Source: DASZHJ01 sp035581425 (GTDB lineage Bacteria > Pseudomonadota > Alphaproteobacteria > ATCC43930 > CGMCC-115725). From it: DNA of 56,355 nt. The translations under genes were made by a program, and so were the position numbers. The stretch covers positions 1-56,355 of the forward strand of contig DATJVP010000103.1 of the NCBI GenBank assembly GCA_035581425.1, in the 5' to 3' direction. Each line of letters opens with the position of its first letter. The stretch's first letter is position 1. Positions 1-8,434 of the stretch are shown here, one piece after another. The notes under the pieces are model-generated. The model did no database searches and had not been told where the DNA came from. It was given only the letters and a program-made list of their open reading frames with translations.

Positions 1-665
1 CAGCGTCTCAGTCTCGACGTTTGCGATGAAATAGGCGATGACGACCTCGTCGAATGAAATGAGGAAGGCGAAGAGCCCACCTGCCACGAGCGCCGGGCGC
101 AGCAGCGGAAGAGTGACCTTCCGCAGGATCAGCAACCGTCCCGCTCCCATCACCATCGCCGCCGTCTCGAGGTCGCGGTCGATATGGCGCAGACCCGCCG
201 AGGCGCTGATGAGGACGAAGGGGACCGTGATGATCGTGTGACTGATGATGAGGCCGGGTGTCGTGCCGACGAGATGAAATCGGCTGAGATAGAGATAAAG
301 GCCGAGTGCAATGACGATCGCCGGTACGAAGATCGGGCTCAACAGGAAGAGCGTGATCGCGCGCTTGCCGCGAAATTCGTAGCGGTCGAGGCCGTAAGCG
401 GCGCCGACGCCGAGAATGAGCGCCGCGACCATCGTGCAGAACCCCACCAACAGGCTCTGCAGCGTGACCTGCATCCAAGTGGATTCGAAGAAGTACCGCT
501 TATAGAGATAGAGCGAGAGCGACTGCGGTGGAAATTGGAACTCGTCCTTGTCACCGAACGACATGGGAACGACGATCAGGCTCGGCAGTACGAGGAAGGC
601 GTAGGCGAGCCAAGCGGCAATGCTCGCGAGGAAGGACGGCAGGGTGCGGTGACGCCGCTCTTCCA
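1..665 (-). CDS. ABC importer A, PotC-type permease (3' end off the window)
   Basis: Inner-membrane permease subunit of a polyamine/opine-type ABC importer (binding-protein-dependent transport family, COG1177-like). Translation from ATG at 665 gives a short basic N-terminus, a first membrane segment, a periplasmic loop containing VVPMSFGDKDEF, and further hydrophobic segments. An EAA-type loop (LETAAMVMGAGRLLILRKVTLPLLRPA) precedes SFDEVVIAYF, the usual PotC C-terminal signature. The frame stays open to base 1, so the last 30 or so residues are missing. It lies 13 bp downstream of the PotB-type permease and is surely co-transcribed with it. The two partner subunits are at 1710-2837 and 2850-3929. 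Substrate unknown. Confidence 0.9.
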
Positions 666-678
666 TGGCGTTCCTCAC

Positions 679-1542
679 TCAGCCTGTGCCAAAGAGATTG
701 CCGCCGCGGATGCGACTGATCACTAGGGTGCAGATCGCCGTGATGAGCGCCAGCATGATTGCGAGCGCCGAGCCGAGGCTCCAGTTGAGCGTCTCGTGGA
801 TATGAAAGTCGATGAGATTGGCGATCATGAGGTCGCTTCGCCCGCCGAGCAGCGCGGGCGTGACGAAAGTGCCCAGCGCCAGGATGAAGCAAATCATCGC
901 ACCGGCAGCCACCCCCGGCAGACTCAACGGCAATGTGACGCTCCAGAAAATTCGGATGCTTCCCGCACCCATCAATTCTGCCGCGCGGCGCAATTCCGGG
1001 GGCTGCGACAGAAGGCTCGGCAAGATCGCGAACACCATGAACGGCACGAGGAAGTGCGTGAGGCCAATCATGACGCCGGTGCGATTGAAGAGCAGCGGGA
1101 GCGCCGGGAGCCCGATCGCCTCGATGACATGGTTGACGATGCCCGCGTGTCCCAGCAGCACGGTGAATGCGAAGCTCTTGACGAGGATGCTCGTCCAGAA
1201 GGGCAGGAGCACCAGAATGACGAGGAGCGCGCGCTGACGCGGGGTGCGCCGCGCGAGGTGATAGGCGATCGGATACGCTACGAGGAGCGTGCACGCCGTC
1301 GCCATGACGCTGATCTCGAGGCTGTTCTCTGCGACGCGACGGTAAAGGGGGCGCGTCAGAATCTCGCCAAAGTAAGCCAGCGACGGGCCCTGATCTCCGA
1401 CCACGCTGGTATAGGCGACGAAAAGCAGCGGCGTCAGAAATGCCGCAATCATGAAGGCAAGTGCGGGGGCGAGGAAGGGAATGAAGAAGACTCCCCAATT
1501 GGAGGTCCGATGTTCTTGCCAATTCCGTGCCTGCGCAACCAT
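679..1542 (-). CDS. ABC importer A, PotB-type permease
   Basis: 287-residue integral membrane subunit of importer A (COG1176-like). About six membrane segments are visible, beginning near residue 20. An EAA loop (ELRRAAELMGAGSIRIFWSVTLPLSLPG) contacts the ATPase, followed by the family-typical FVTPALLGG near residue 225. ATG at 1542 is the first start and fits the family length. The gene starts 167 bp from the divergent ATPase gene at 1710, so its promoter must lie in 1543-1709. In comparable clusters this permease follows the ATPase gene on the same strand; here the ATPase gene is inverted. Confidence 0.92.
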   Translation of the reverse strand: MVAQARNWQEHRTSNWGVFFIPFLAPALAFMIAAFLTPLLFVAYTSVVGDQGPSLAYFGEILTRPLYRRVAENSLEISVMATACTLLVAYPIAYHLARRTPRQRALLVILVLLPFWTSILVKSFAFTVLLGHAGIVNHVIEAIGLPALPLLFNRTGVMIGLTHFLVPFMVFAILPSLLSQPPELRRAAELMGAGSIRIFWSVTLPLSLPGVAAGAMICFILALGTFVTPALLGGRSDLMIANLIDFHIHETLNWSLGSALAIMLALITAICTLVISRIRGGNLFGTG

Positions 1543-1709
1543 GATCTGAGAGATTCTTCCTGGCTGCAGAGCATCGACGGCGTCGCTCTTGACAATCCTC
1601 GCCCGCGCCGCGAACGCTTCTGAGCTTCCACCAAGGGCCTCGAGCGAAGAAACGATCCTCCAGCACAGAGACGCGAATCCCCGGAGAATATGCTCGGAAT
1701 GAGGGTGCG

Positions 1710-2837
1710 ATGACGGTCGACATGGTGCGCTTGGATCGTTGCACCAAGAACTACGGCAGCGTCACTGCTTTGGCGGAGATCGACCTCACGATCGCTCGGG
1801 GCGAATTCGTCACTCTCTTGGGCCCAAGCGGCTCCGGCAAGACCACGCTCCTCAATCTCATCGCGGGCATGATCGTACCGAGCGCGGGGCGCATCTTTAT
1901 CGACGGCAAGGACGCCACCGCACTTCCGCCGAGCAAGCGCGGCCTCGGCATGGTCTTTCAGAATTATGCGCTGATGCCGCACATGACCGTGTTCGACAAC
2001 ATCGCCTTCCCGCTCCGAGTGCGCCGGCTCCCGGCTGCGGAGATCCGGCGCAAGGTAACGGATGTGCTGAAGATGGTGCAGCTTCCCGATGTCGCCGGCC
2101 GCAAGCCGCGAGCGCTCTCGGGCGGCCAGCAGCAGCGCATCTCTCTCGCTCGCTGCATCGTCTACAACCCCGCGATCATCCTCATGGATGAGCCGCTCGG
2201 CGCCCTCGACAAGAAGCTACGCGAGGACATGCAGCTCGAAATAAAGCGCCTCCACCAGGAGCTCGGGATCACCATGCTCTACGTGACCCACGATCAGGAG
2301 GAGGCACTCGTCATGTCCGACCGGATCGTGCTGCTCACCGGGGGGCGCGTCGCACAGATGGGAACCCCGGACGAGCTCTATCATCGGCCGCTTTCGACCT
2401 TCGTCGCGAATTTCCTCGGCCATTCGAATATGATCGTGGGATCGATCGAGGACCAGGGACCACCGGTCCGCGTTCGCACGCGCGACGGGCTCGGCTTCCT
2501 TTCGCAACCGCTCCCCTCCGAGCTGGCGCCGGTGGCGCGGAAGGGTGAGACCGTCAGCCTCATGGTGCGGCCGGAGAACGTGACGATCGCAGGGGCCGCC
2601 GATGCGTCGCGGAAGCTAGAGAACACCGTCGAGGGCACGGTCAACGACTCCGTAAACCTCGGCGGCGTCATTCGGCACTACGTAGCGTGCCCCGGCGGTC
2701 GCGTTTTCATCTCCGTGGAATTCAACCGGCCGGGATTGCGCATCCTCGAAAAGGGGACGCGAGTTCAGCTCGCATGGCGCGCCCTCGACATGCGCCTCCT
2801 TCCCTCCGGCGACGGCGGCACGACCGCCACCGCGTAG
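1710..2837 (+). CDS. ABC importer A, PotA-type ATPase
   Basis: 375-residue nucleotide-binding subunit that powers importer A at the inner face of the membrane. Walker A GPSGSGKTT is at residues 38-46. LSGGQQQR signature, Walker B ILMDEP and the H-loop VTHDQEEA follow in order, then a C-terminal TOBE-like domain (about 240-365) typical of PotA/FbpC proteins. ATG at 1710 is preceded by GAGGGTGCG, an acceptable ribosome site. The gene is transcribed divergently from its two permeases and convergently with the binding-protein gene, 12 bp away. This orientation is unusual because all other subunit genes of the system read from the minus strand. Confidence 0.93.
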   Translation: MTVDMVRLDRCTKNYGSVTALAEIDLTIARGEFVTLLGPSGSGKTTLLNLIAGMIVPSAGRIFIDGKDATALPPSKRGLGMVFQNYALMPHMTVFDNIAFPLRVRRLPAAEIRRKVTDVLKMVQLPDVAGRKPRALSGGQQQRISLARCIVYNPAIILMDEPLGALDKKLREDMQLEIKRLHQELGITMLYVTHDQEEALVMSDRIVLLTGGRVAQMGTPDELYHRPLSTFVANFLGHSNMIVGSIEDQGPPVRVRTRDGLGFLSQPLPSELAPVARKGETVSLMVRPENVTIAGAADASRKLENTVEGTVNDSVNLGGVIRHYVACPGGRVFISVEFNRPGLRILEKGTRVQLAWRALDMRLLPSGDGGTTATA

Positions 2838-2849
2838 GCCGCGAGCCCT

Positions 2850-3929
2850 TCAGGTGAGCAGCCACTCCTTGAAGCGCTTGTTCACTTCGACGAAATTGTC
2901 GGCCCACCATTTGATGTCGGTCACCGCGGTCTTGGGGTCGTCCAGCTTCGGCTGCTGCGTCAGCGTATCGGGCGTCAGCAGCTTCATAGCGGAGCGCTTG
3001 ATCGGGCTGTAGCCGAGAATGTTGCAGAATTGCGCCTGCCGATCGGGCATCGCGAAATAACTCGCGAGCCTCATCGCGGCAGCCTTGTTGCGGGTGCCCT
3101 TGGCGACACAGGTATAGGCGGGCGTTACGATGTTGGCGTCATAGACGTAAGCAATCGAGACGCCCTGCTTGCGGGCCGCCTGCACCCGCCCGCTATAGGT
3201 GAAGACGAAGTCGATCTCGTTGCTCTGGACCAGCGCAATCGTCTGCGGGGTCTCCTGGATCCATTTCGCGACGTAGGGCTTGATGCGATCGAGGGAGCGA
3301 AAAGCGCGGTCGACGTCGAGCGGATAAAGCTTCTTTGCAGGCACGCCATCGGCCATGAGCGCCAATTCCAGATTCTCATCCGGGCGCGAGCGCAGTCCCC
3401 GTCGGCCGGGAAACGCGTTTACGTCCCAGAACTGCACCCAATCCGTCGGGTGCTTGCCGTCGGGATGGCGCGCGGGATCGTATGCGATGCCGCCGCCATA
3501 GACATAAAACGGAAAGCTCGCCTCCTCCTTCGGCACGAACATGTCGGTGTCGTCGACAACGGTGTAGTCGATCTTTTCGAGGACGCCCGCGCGGTCCGCC
3601 GCGATTGCCTGCGACCCGATGAAATCGACGACGTCCCATTCGGTATTGCCGGTCATCGCCTGAACCTTGAGCTTTGCGATGTCGGGTCCGGTCGCGGCGA
3701 TTACCTTCATGCCGGTGTCGGCCTCAAAGGGCTTGAGGAAAGAGGTGACTTCGGCATCCTCCGTCGCGCCGCCATAGGAGACATAGACCAGCGAGTCCGC
3801 GGCCTCCGCATCCCGTCCTCGAAGAAGCGTCGGTGCCGCGAGGACGCCGGCGCCGAGCAGCCCGCCGCTCCGGAGAAGCCGGCGGCGCGACATGTTCGCT
3901 GACAAATGACGATGGCTCCTGCCTGTCAT
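2850..3929 (-). CDS. ABC importer A, PotD-type periplasmic binding protein (Tat signal)
   Basis: 359-residue extracellular solute-binding protein (COG0687, spermidine/putrescine-binding-like). The N-terminus has a twin-arginine motif SRRRLLRSGG followed by a hydrophobic stretch, so it is probably exported folded by Tat. Mature protein should begin near AEAADSLVYVSYGG. A GTG at 3935 is also in frame, but the GGGAG ribosome site is correctly spaced only for ATG at 3929. The gene follows the crotonase gene at 4035-4856 on the same strand after about 105 bp, and ends convergent with the ATPase gene. The fold fits polyamine, opine or betaine ligands; the ligand cannot be read from sequence. Confidence 0.9.
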   Translation of the reverse strand: MTGRSHRHLSANMSRRRLLRSGGLLGAGVLAAPTLLRGRDAEAADSLVYVSYGGATEDAEVTSFLKPFEADTGMKVIAATGPDIAKLKVQAMTGNTEWDVVDFIGSQAIAADRAGVLEKIDYTVVDDTDMFVPKEEASFPFYVYGGGIAYDPARHPDGKHPTDWVQFWDVNAFPGRRGLRSRPDENLELALMADGVPAKKLYPLDVDRAFRSLDRIKPYVAKWIQETPQTIALVQSNEIDFVFTYSGRVQAARKQGVSIAYVYDANIVTPAYTCVAKGTRNKAAAMRLASYFAMPDRQAQFCNILGYSPIKRSAMKLLTPDTLTQQPKLDDPKTAVTDIKWWADNFVEVNKRFKEWLLT

Positions 3930-4034
3930 GGACACTCTCCCGCTATGCCGCCTCGTTACTGCTGCTTCCAGCGGCGGCTGAGCCCGAAGCAGATTGACGA
4001 TGCCTTTGCCAAGACCTAGGCGTTCCAGCCTGCC

Positions 4035-4856
4035 TCAGCTCCCGCTGAACTTCGCGTCGCGCCACGCGAGCGCGGCTTTCAATCCTTTCTCGCGGCGAAG
4101 GCGATTGAATTCGGCGCGCTCGGGCCCGCCGGCACTCTCGATCAAGACATCCGTGTCGACGCCCGCGAGAAGCGCTTGGCGCATTCCCGCAAATTCGTAG
4201 CTGCGATTGATCGCACGTTTGGTGAGCTGGACCGACGCCGGCGCCGCCGCGGCAATGTCTCGCGCGACCTGCATCGCTTTCTCGAGCTCGCTACCTGCCG
4301 GCACGACATGATTGACGATGCCCATGGCGAGCGCCCGCCGGGCATCGATCTGGTCGCTGCCGGTCAGCAGCATCTCTTTCGCCAGCTTCGGCGTCGTCAT
4401 CCACGGCAATAGCAGCGCGATAATGCCGGAACCGAAACGCGGCTCCGGCTCGCCGAATCGGGTCCCTTCGGCCGCGATCGTGAGGTCGCAGGAGAGCGCC
4501 ATCTCGAAGCCGCCGGCAAGTGCGAAGCCGTGTACTGCGGCAATCGTGGGTTTCGGACAGTCCCAGAACTGGATCAGGAAATCGAAGTCGGCGCCGAGTA
4601 TTTGGCGCCACTCCTCGATGCCCCCAACGGTGCGCTGCGCCGATTCCTTCATGTCGAATCCGGCGGAGAAGGCACGGCCGCGTCCGTGCAGGACGATCGC
4701 GAGGACCTGAGGATCGGCGATGAATCCCGCCATCGCCGCGGTAACATCGGCCATCAGTTTGCGATTGATCGCATTGAGTACCTGGGGTCGATTCAACGAG
4801 AGGACGGCGATGCGGCCGTCGATTGCGGTCTCGATGGTCTCGTAGGTCTGTGCCAC
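4035..4856 (-). CDS. Enoyl-CoA hydratase/isomerase (crotonase) family protein 1
   Basis: 273-residue cytosolic crotonase-fold protein. The oxyanion-hole motif (AFSAGFDMKES, about residues 62-72) and both glutamates of classic hydratases are present: E118 in AGGFEMALSCD and E138 in FGEPEPRFG. Hydration of an enoyl-CoA is therefore plausible. It probably starts with GTG at 4856, preceded by AGGA; no better in-frame start exists. The ADP-forming acyl-CoA synthetase gene lies 18 bp upstream, so the pair most likely activates and then hydrates an imported acid. It may instead act as an isomerase or CaiD-like dehydratase. Confidence 0.9.
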   Translation of the reverse strand: MAQTYETIETAIDGRIAVLSLNRPQVLNAINRKLMADVTAAMAGFIADPQVLAIVLHGRGRAFSAGFDMKESAQRTVGGIEEWRQILGADFDFLIQFWDCPKPTIAAVHGFALAGGFEMALSCDLTIAAEGTRFGEPEPRFGSGIIALLLPWMTTPKLAKEMLLTGSDQIDARRALAMGIVNHVVPAGSELEKAMQVARDIAAAAPASVQLTKRAINRSYEFAGMRQALLAGVDTDVLIESAGGPERAEFNRLRREKGLKAALAWRDAKFSGS

Positions 4857-4874
4857 TTGATGTTTCCTGATCGG

Positions 4875-6971
4875 TTAGGGGCCGTGGAAGGGAATGAAGA
4901 GTGCGTCGACGGCGAGCGCTTGGGAGGGTCCAGCAATCACGGGATTGACGTCGATCGCGGAGAACAGCGGGCCGACCGTCGAACAGAGCAGACTGAACCG
5001 AGCGATAGCCGCTGCGAGCGCATCGAGATCCGCTTTCGGCCCGCCGCGATAGCCCTCCAGCAGCTTCATCCCCCTGAGGCGCGCGAGATAATCGCGCGCC
5101 GCTCCCTCGGCGATCGGGGGCTGGAAGGTTACCGCATCGGCGATGAGCTCAGTCAGAATGCCGCCGACGCCGACAGTCACCATCGGCCCAAATTGGGGAT
5201 CGTTGGTCATTCCCAGCAACACTTCTACGCCAGGCCCAGCCTGCGCCTGCACCTGCACCTCAAGGCCGCGAGAGCGCGCAATGCGGCCGTAAGCCTCCGC
5301 GACCGCGCCACGATCGCGGAGGCCGATCGCGACGCCGCCCACTTCGGTCTTGTGCAGGATCTCCGGCGCCGCAGTCTTCAACACGACCGGGAAGCCCATT
5401 CGCTCGGCCGCCGCGATCGCTTCGTCGGCGCTTGCAACAAAGGCGCTTTTCGCTATCGGAACCCCGAAAAGCTCGAGCAGCCGGAATGCCGCCGGTAGCG
5501 CCAGCATCTGACCGATGCCAGGTGCTTTCACGAGTGCGCGCGCGGCTTCTAGAGCGGAAGGCAACGGTAGCGGCGGCGGCTCCGCGTGCGTCCTTGTGCG
5601 CCGGCGTTGCCATGCCATCAGGTTGCGGATCGCCTTGAGCGACGTCTCGCTTCCCATCAGAACGGGGACGCCCAGCGCGCGCAGCCTTGCGGCTTCTTCC
5701 CTACTCACGGAGCTGTGGAGATTGCCAAAGACCAGCGCGGGTTTCTCGGTCGCGAAATAGGCGTGCTCGATCGCCGTCGAAGAGGTTCGTGCATAAGGCC
5801 GACCATGCACGAGATTGGTGGCGAGCGCGACGACGGCGACGCCGGGATCTTCGGCGATTGCGCGGAGGCAATCCTCCATGAGCATGCGGCCGTCGCCATA
5901 GGCGTCGACGGGGTTTTGCGGCTCCATGCCGGGATCGAGGATACCCAGGAGCCGCTCCTGCGTGGCCGGCTTGAACTCGGCCAGGTCCGCGCCGACATCG
6001 GTTGCGAGATCGACGATGAGTTCGCGTTCGCCGCCGGAATCCGTGACGATGCCGATGCCGCCGCTTCCAGGTCGGCGCGGGGATTTCAACAGTTCCAACG
6101 TATCTATGAACTCGTCCGGCGTGTGGACGCGGATCACGTTGTGACGCTCGAAGATCGCGCTATAGGCCGCGTCCGATCCCGCGAGCGCGCCGCTATGCGC
6201 GAGAGCGAAATGCCGGCCTCGCTCACTGCGGCCGAGCTTGAGCGCCACGACGGGAATCCCAAGGCGATCTGCCTTCTCGATGGCGGCAATGAACCGATCC
6301 GGTGCGCGCACGGTCTCCAAGAGGCAGCCGATCGCGCGCGTCTCCGGCTGCAGTAGGAGAAACTCGATGTACTCCGCCATCGTCGTGGCAATTTCCTGCC
6401 CCGCGGAGACCGCATAGTTGAAGACGAGGTCGCGCTGATTTCCGATGAGCCCCGACCATGTCGAGCCGCTGTGTGACACGAGGCCGACGTTGCCCTTCAC
6501 TTCCGGGAGGGGCGGTGGATTGCCGGACATTTTTACGCGGTCGATCGAATTGAAGAAGCCCATGCAATTGTTGCCGCAGATGGCCATGCCGGCCTCGCGG
6601 GCAATCGCGGCGAGCCGCTCCACCCGCGATGGGCCGGGGCCCTTTCTCGGCTCGTATCCGCGGCTGAATATCACGGCGGCGCGGATGCCGGCGTCCGCCG
6701 CCTCCGTGAGCGCCGCCTCGATGAGATCGTCCGACACGGCGAACGCGACGCAATCCGCCGGCCCCGGAAGATCCTTGAGGCTTGGGTAGCAGCGCCGTTC
6801 CCCGATCTCGTCGTAGCGGGGATTGACGGGATGAATTACGCCCTCGTAGCGCCCGCCGGTGAGGGAATTCAGCAATCGCAGCCCGAACGAGCCTTCTCGG
6901 GTCGAGGCGCCGACAATGGCGATCGATCGTGGACGCAACAGGTCATCGAGCGTTGTCCGGCTCTCGCGCAT
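4875..6971 (-). CDS. ADP-forming acyl-CoA synthetase (acetate-CoA ligase family)
   Basis: About 698-residue fused alpha-beta NDP-forming acyl-CoA synthetase. It makes acyl-CoA from an acid, CoA and ATP via a phosphohistidine. Visible in order: an N-terminal CoA-binding Rossmann domain (SIAIVGAS), two succinyl-CoA-synthetase-like domains, the candidate phosphorylated histidine H259 in ALAHSGALAGSDAAY, and a C-terminal ATP-grasp domain (FPVVLKTAAPEILHKTEVGG). No acetyltransferase domain is attached, unlike Pat proteins. A GTG at 6989 is possible, but ATG at 6971 has GGGGA at good spacing. It is first in a synthetase-crotonase-binding protein run. The preferred acid is unknown. Confidence 0.9.
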   Translation of the reverse strand: MRESRTTLDDLLRPRSIAIVGASTREGSFGLRLLNSLTGGRYEGVIHPVNPRYDEIGERRCYPSLKDLPGPADCVAFAVSDDLIEAALTEAADAGIRAAVIFSRGYEPRKGPGPSRVERLAAIAREAGMAICGNNCMGFFNSIDRVKMSGNPPPLPEVKGNVGLVSHSGSTWSGLIGNQRDLVFNYAVSAGQEIATTMAEYIEFLLLQPETRAIGCLLETVRAPDRFIAAIEKADRLGIPVVALKLGRSERGRHFALAHSGALAGSDAAYSAIFERHNVIRVHTPDEFIDTLELLKSPRRPGSGGIGIVTDSGGERELIVDLATDVGADLAEFKPATQERLLGILDPGMEPQNPVDAYGDGRMLMEDCLRAIAEDPGVAVVALATNLVHGRPYARTSSTAIEHAYFATEKPALVFGNLHSSVSREEAARLRALGVPVLMGSETSLKAIRNLMAWQRRRTRTHAEPPPLPLPSALEAARALVKAPGIGQMLALPAAFRLLELFGVPIAKSAFVASADEAIAAAERMGFPVVLKTAAPEILHKTEVGGVAIGLRDRGAVAEAYGRIARSRGLEVQVQAQAGPGVEVLLGMTNDPQFGPMVTVGVGGILTELIADAVTFQPPIAEGAARDYLARLRGMKLLEGYRGGPKADLDALAAAIARFSLLCSTVGPLFSAIDVNPVIAGPSQALAVDALFIPFHGP

Positions 6972-7240
6972 CGCGATCCCCACAGTCACGCCGCTTACGG
7001 CTATCCAAGCGCCTTCGCGTCGATTTCAGGCTAACCTCGATTGCGAAGACTGCGCAACGCGCGATCGGCAAGCGCGAGCGAAGATCGGAAGGTTCCCGAC
7101 TAGATAGAAGCCGGGCCCGGCGATCCCCGATATTGCGGAACACTTCATCTGGCGTCGGCAATTCCCTTCGCCTCCAAGGCGGTACCTGATTTTCGCCAGG
7201 CCGCAGCCGCACCATCTCGTAGCAGAACGAGGATCGATCC

Positions 7241-7792
7241 ATGGCAAATGTCACACAGTTGAAGACGTCGAGCGCTGCCGCGGAGGAGAGGCGGCTCCGC
7301 ATCGATCTCGCCGCGGTCTTTCGAATGGCAGCTCTTCTCGGCTGGCACGAAGGTGTCGCGAATCACTTCAGCTTCGCGGTCTCTGCCGACGGCAAGAAGT
7401 TCCTGATGAACCCGAGGCGTCGGCATTTCTCACGGATCAAGGCGGGCGAGCTGCTACTGCTCGATGCCGACGACAAGGAGACGATGAACCGGCCCAACGC
7501 GCCCGATCCCTCTGCCTGGTGCATCCACGGCCACCTGCGTGCGGGAATGCCGCAGGCGCGCTGCGTCCTCAAGTGGGGAGGGGCTTACGCCGCCTTCCGC
7601 GCGCGGCTGGCTCGGCGAGGCCTTGCTCCAATTGCTGCTGCGCGCGAATCAGGCTCGCGCCGACCTGCTCGACGCCGTGACGGACCGTCGCGAGCTCGGC
7701 AAAAGCCGCGCTCAGGGCTTCCGGCACGGTCTCCGGTCTCGGCCAGGCGCCGCGCAGCTTGCGTTGGTCATCGACCAGTCCCGCTTCGATGA
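7241..7792 (+). pseudogene. Truncated class II aldolase/adducin-family gene
   Basis: The frame begins like a class II aldolase/adducin protein: MANVTQLKTS, then GWHEGVANHFSFAV, FLMNPRRRHFSRI and CIHGHLRAGMPQARCVL. Homology stops at about base 7571, where the family normally continues with a metal-binding H-x-H and a few hundred more residues. The remaining open frame to 7792 (KWGGAYAAFRARL onward) is Arg-rich and is antisense to the TetR gene. The metal site is therefore lost and the product is almost certainly inactive. ATG at 7241 has a good GAGG site. The breakpoint coincides with the 3' end of the TetR gene, suggesting a deletion or rearrangement scar, or an assembly join. Confidence 0.8.
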
Positions 7793-8417
7793 TCAGCGAG
7801 AATTCCGCTGCGATCTGATCGCGCGGGAAATGCACGAACCGGTTCCAGTAAGCGACAAACTCACACATCCCCAGCACGGCAAGCACCATCAGCCGCGGCG
7901 TCAGGCGACGGAACATGCCGCGGCCCTGGCCCTCGACGATCACCCCTTCGAACAATTTCTCGAGCGCGCGGCCGCGCCGCAATGCCGAGGTGAGCTTCTG
8001 CGGCGTCAGCGTCGCGTCGGTCCGCATGACCATGGCCGCCGTCATGTAGTAGACCGCACAGATGTCGAGATTGGCAGTGATGATGCCGATGTAGGCGTGG
8101 ATCATTCGCCGCAGCCGCTCGTCGGGCTGGACCGGCGCGGCGACGATCGGGGCCAGACGACGCTCGAGCAAGTCGAGCATTTGGCCGTGAATCTCGAAGA
8201 GCAGATCCTCCTTGGCGCGGATGTAGTGATAGAGCGTCGTCTTCTTGATCGTGAGCCTCGCGGCGATGTCCTCGAGACTCGTCTCACGATATCCCCTGCG
8301 TGCGAAGAGCTCCGCCGCGGCATTGAGCAGGTCCTGGCGATCAAATCCGCGACGCCGGTCCCCGGCGGTAGAGTTGGGGCGGCGGCCGGCGGAGCGTACG
8401 GATTTTGCTGAAGGCAT
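7569..8417 (-). CDS. TetR/AcrR-family transcriptional regulator
   Basis: 282-residue DNA-binding repressor-type protein. The TetR helix-turn-helix is at residues 25-70 (NAAAELFARRGYRETSLEDIAARLTIKKTTLYHYI), followed by a helical ligand-binding/dimerisation domain. ATG at 8417 is chosen because the upstream in-frame extension to 8705 is antisense-type sequence overlapping the permease gene. It is last in the minus-strand operon, 17 bp after the fused permease, and may sense a pathway intermediate such as an acyl-CoA. The stop codon lies inside the broken aldolase sequence, so the C-terminal residues (GRRRKPLPT) may be altered by the rearrangement. Confidence 0.88.
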   Translation of the reverse strand: MPSAKSVRSAGRRPNSTAGDRRRGFDRQDLLNAAAELFARRGYRETSLEDIAARLTIKKTTLYHYIRAKEDLLFEIHGQMLDLLERRLAPIVAAPVQPDERLRRMIHAYIGIITANLDICAVYYMTAAMVMRTDATLTPQKLTSALRRGRALEKLFEGVIVEGQGRGMFRRLTPRLMVLAVLGMCEFVAYWNRFVHFPRDQIAAEFSLIIEAGLVDDQRKLRGAWPRPETVPEALSAAFAELATVRHGVEQVGASLIRAQQQLEQGLAEPAARGRRRKPLPT

Positions 8418-8434
8418 CGACGGACCCTCTTGTT

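Noticed and set aside
551..1747. 398-codon minus-strand frame overlapping the PotB-type permease
   Set aside because: Arg/His/Pro-rich translation without domain pattern; out of frame with the clear permease. GC-rich shadow.
7110..7121. 12-bp palindrome GCCGGGCCCGGC upstream of the aldolase remnant
   Set aside because: Pure G/C sequence of this size is expected by chance in such DNA, and no promoter elements flank it.
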